In this document: positions 6,784 through 7,437 of the stretch, piece by piece
Numbering within the stretch: position 1 is the first letter of the stretch
How the letters are laid out: every line of letters starts with the position of its first letter
Source of the DNA: Planococcus sp. (in: firmicutes)
GTDB lineage: Bacteria > Bacillota > Bacilli > Bacillales_A > Planococcaceae
Length of the DNA: 7,437 nucleotides
Direction: 5' to 3'
NCBI GenBank assembly: GCA_030147225.1
Contig: JASLAI010000002.1
Coordinates: 1-7,437, forward strand
Notes under the pieces: generated by a model
What the model was told of the DNA's origin: nothing
What the model saw: the letters and a program-made list of their open reading frames with translations, nothing else
Databases searched by the model: none
Position numbers and translations under genes: made by a program

Positions 6784-6800
6784 TGTGCTAGTATAGCACA
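6784..6800. promoter_or_regulatory. Palindromic divergent promoter core for typA and ylaF
   Basis: The sequence tgtgcta-gta-tagcaca is a 7-bp inverted repeat around a 3-bp centre. On the minus strand it contains TGC-TATACT, an extended -10 (TATACT at 6795-6790) for typA with a leader of about 35 nt. On the plus strand the mirror image gives TGC-TAGTAT (TAGTAT at 6789-6794), pointing to ylaF with a leader of about 60 nt. Neither direction has a good -35 at 16-18 bp, as is usual for extended -10 promoters. The typA direction is the stronger match; the ylaF direction is tentative. The palindrome could also be an operator for a dimeric regulator. Confidence 0.6.
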
Positions 6801-6858
6801 TATAGGTGTAAAACCCTAAGATTTTATTTCAGGCAGTAAGCTACAGGAGGAAAATCGA

Positions 6859-7056
6859 TTGATAAGCATGATAAAAAACACCAAATGGATTTTTGTACTG
6901 TATTCCCTTGCAGCAATATTAGCGATGGTCGGAATCGGCTTGGCTGTTGGCCTACGTAGTGTACCGGGCATTTTAGCGGCGATCTTGGCATTGTGTCTCA
7001 TCATGGGCATGGGGTTCAAGAAGAAAAAAGAGATGCGGGAAGCCGGATTATTATAA
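6859..7056 (+). CDS. ylaF: YlaF family small membrane protein
   Basis: A 65-residue protein with two membrane segments (about 10-31 and 35-52) and a basic tail GFKKKKEMREAGLL, matching the YlaF (DUF5325) pattern of length and topology; the function is unknown. The start chosen is TTG at 6859-6861, because AGGAGG (6845-6850) is 8 nt upstream, which is ideal. The in-frame ATG at 6868 would be 17 nt away and three residues shorter. It is divergent from typA, as I recall it being in B. subtilis, and convergent with the phosphatase gene on its right. It ends four bases before the shared terminator. Confidence 0.85.
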   Translation: MISMIKNTKWIFVLYSLAAILAMVGIGLAVGLRSVPGILAAILALCLIMGMGFKKKKEMREAGLL

Positions 7057-7060
7057 TTAT

Positions 7061-7092
7061 AAAAAAAGATGCGGAATTCCGCATCTTTTTTT
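7061..7092. terminator. Perfect palindromic bidirectional terminator
   Basis: A 32-bp perfect palindrome with two arms of 16 bases: seven A, then gatgcggaa on the left, mirrored as ttccgcatc and seven T on the right. Its centre is the hexamer gaattc. In RNA the central bases would form the loop, leaving a GC-rich stem flanked by seven U in either direction. It lies between ylaF and the convergent suhB-type gene, and includes the first two bases of the latter's TAA stop triplet (7091-7093). Confidence 0.93.
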
Positions 7093-7437
7093 ACTTGAAC
7101 CGTATATATTTTTCTAAAAGTTCCGGGTGGATGGCGGGATTGGCTGCTATAAAAGTATCCTGCTCCAATAGATTAGCAGGTTCGCCTTTAAAGTTCGTTG
7201 TCACCGCTCCTACTTCCTGTGCTATGACCATTCCACCGGCAATATCCCAAGGTGAAAGTCTCATGGAAATATAGGCATCGACACGTCCACTTGCCAAGTA
7301 GGCAAGCTCGAGAGCTGCTGAACCATAAGAGCGCATTCCCCGGACGTCACGAATCAACTGGATAGTTCCTTCGTGATCGAGGTAACGATTCGGTACTGCC
7401 CATGTTGCATTCATTGCAATAATTGATTCCGAAATCG
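7091..7437 (-). CDS. suhB: Inositol monophosphatase family protein, C-terminal part (partial)
   Basis: The last 115 residues of a Mg2+-dependent sugar or inositol phosphatase of the FIG superfamily; the N-terminal part with the first metal-binding motif lies beyond the right edge. Visible signatures are MRSYGSAALELAYLASGRVDAYI and PWDIAGGMVIAQEVGAV; in the latter, WDxAGG carries the conserved metal-binding aspartate. The protein ends AIHPELLEKYIRFK at the expected place for this family. The frame stays open to the window edge, beginning ISESIIAMNATWAVPNRY; the ATG at 7412-7414 is internal, not a start. The usual name in Bacillales is SuhB or YktC. The true substrate (myo-inositol phosphate or another phosphate ester) cannot be decided from sequence. 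Confidence 0.92.
   Translation of the reverse strand, partial: ISESIIAMNATWAVPNRYLDHEGTIQLIRDVRGMRSYGSAALELAYLASGRVDAYISMRLSPWDIAGGMVIAQEVGAVTTNFKGEPANLLEQDTFIAANPAIHPELLEKYIRFK

Noticed and set aside
6748..6801. Longer N-terminus for typA (18 extra residues, starting MCYTSTVID)
   Set aside because: The extra segment covers the -10 element at 6790-6795 and does not resemble TypA; the ATG at 6747 has a proper ribosome site.
7415..7437. ATG at 7412-7414 as the start of the phosphatase gene
   Set aside because: The frame stays open with family-like sequence (SESIIAMNATWAVPNR) to the window edge, and the N-terminal metal-binding motifs are missing, so this is an internal methionine.

Overview
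The window reads as the chromosome of a low-to-moderate GC Gram-positive bacterium of the Bacillales, most likely a Planococcaceae relative (Planococcus/Sporosarcina type). The grounds are the gene set and order, which match the B. subtilis ylaF-typA-ylaH ... ylaI ... ylaL ... ylaN-ftsW-pycA block, together with strong GGAGG-type ribosome sites and A/T-flanked hairpin terminators. Genus assignment is inference. No phage, transposase, CRISPR, rRNA or tRNA was seen.

Layout, left to right. The minus strand carries the N-terminal part of pyruvate carboxylase (pyc; 1-1347, runs off the left edge). Fifteen bases upstream of it, also on minus, is the cell-division glycosyltransferase gene ftsW (1363-2529). 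Next is a 400-bp gene-free stretch (2530-2930) holding two diverged copies of a structured intergenic repeat and the terminator of ylaN (2931-3212, minus). From a divergent control region (3213-3380) a short plus-strand operon leaves: ylaL, ylaI (zinc ribbon) and an unidentified four-helix membrane protein whose ATG overlaps the ylaI stop. It converges on ylaH (minus); the two stop codons lie inside one shared palindromic terminator. ylaH is the tail gene of a typA-ylaH transcript (typA = ribosome-associated GTPase BipA). A compact divergent promoter separates typA from ylaF (plus), which converges through a perfect 32-bp palindromic terminator on an inositol-monophosphatase-family gene (suhB type) cut by the right edge.

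Functionally this is a core-genome neighbourhood rather than an accessory island: anaplerosis (pyc), septal peptidoglycan synthesis (ftsW), iron/Fur-linked regulation (ylaN), ribosome assembly or stress (typA), and several small conserved Bacillales proteins of unknown role. Compared with B. subtilis, ylaJ, ylaK (phoH-like) and ylaM are not present at their expected places, and a small membrane protein gene sits beside ylaI instead.

The most unusual DNA lies between genes: the tandem structured repeats that press against the ftsW start; a convergent terminator whose two arms encode the same C-terminal tetrapeptide on opposite strands; and a 17-bp palindrome that gives typA and ylaF overlapping, mirror-image extended -10 elements. 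I did not find a convincing new multi-gene system.
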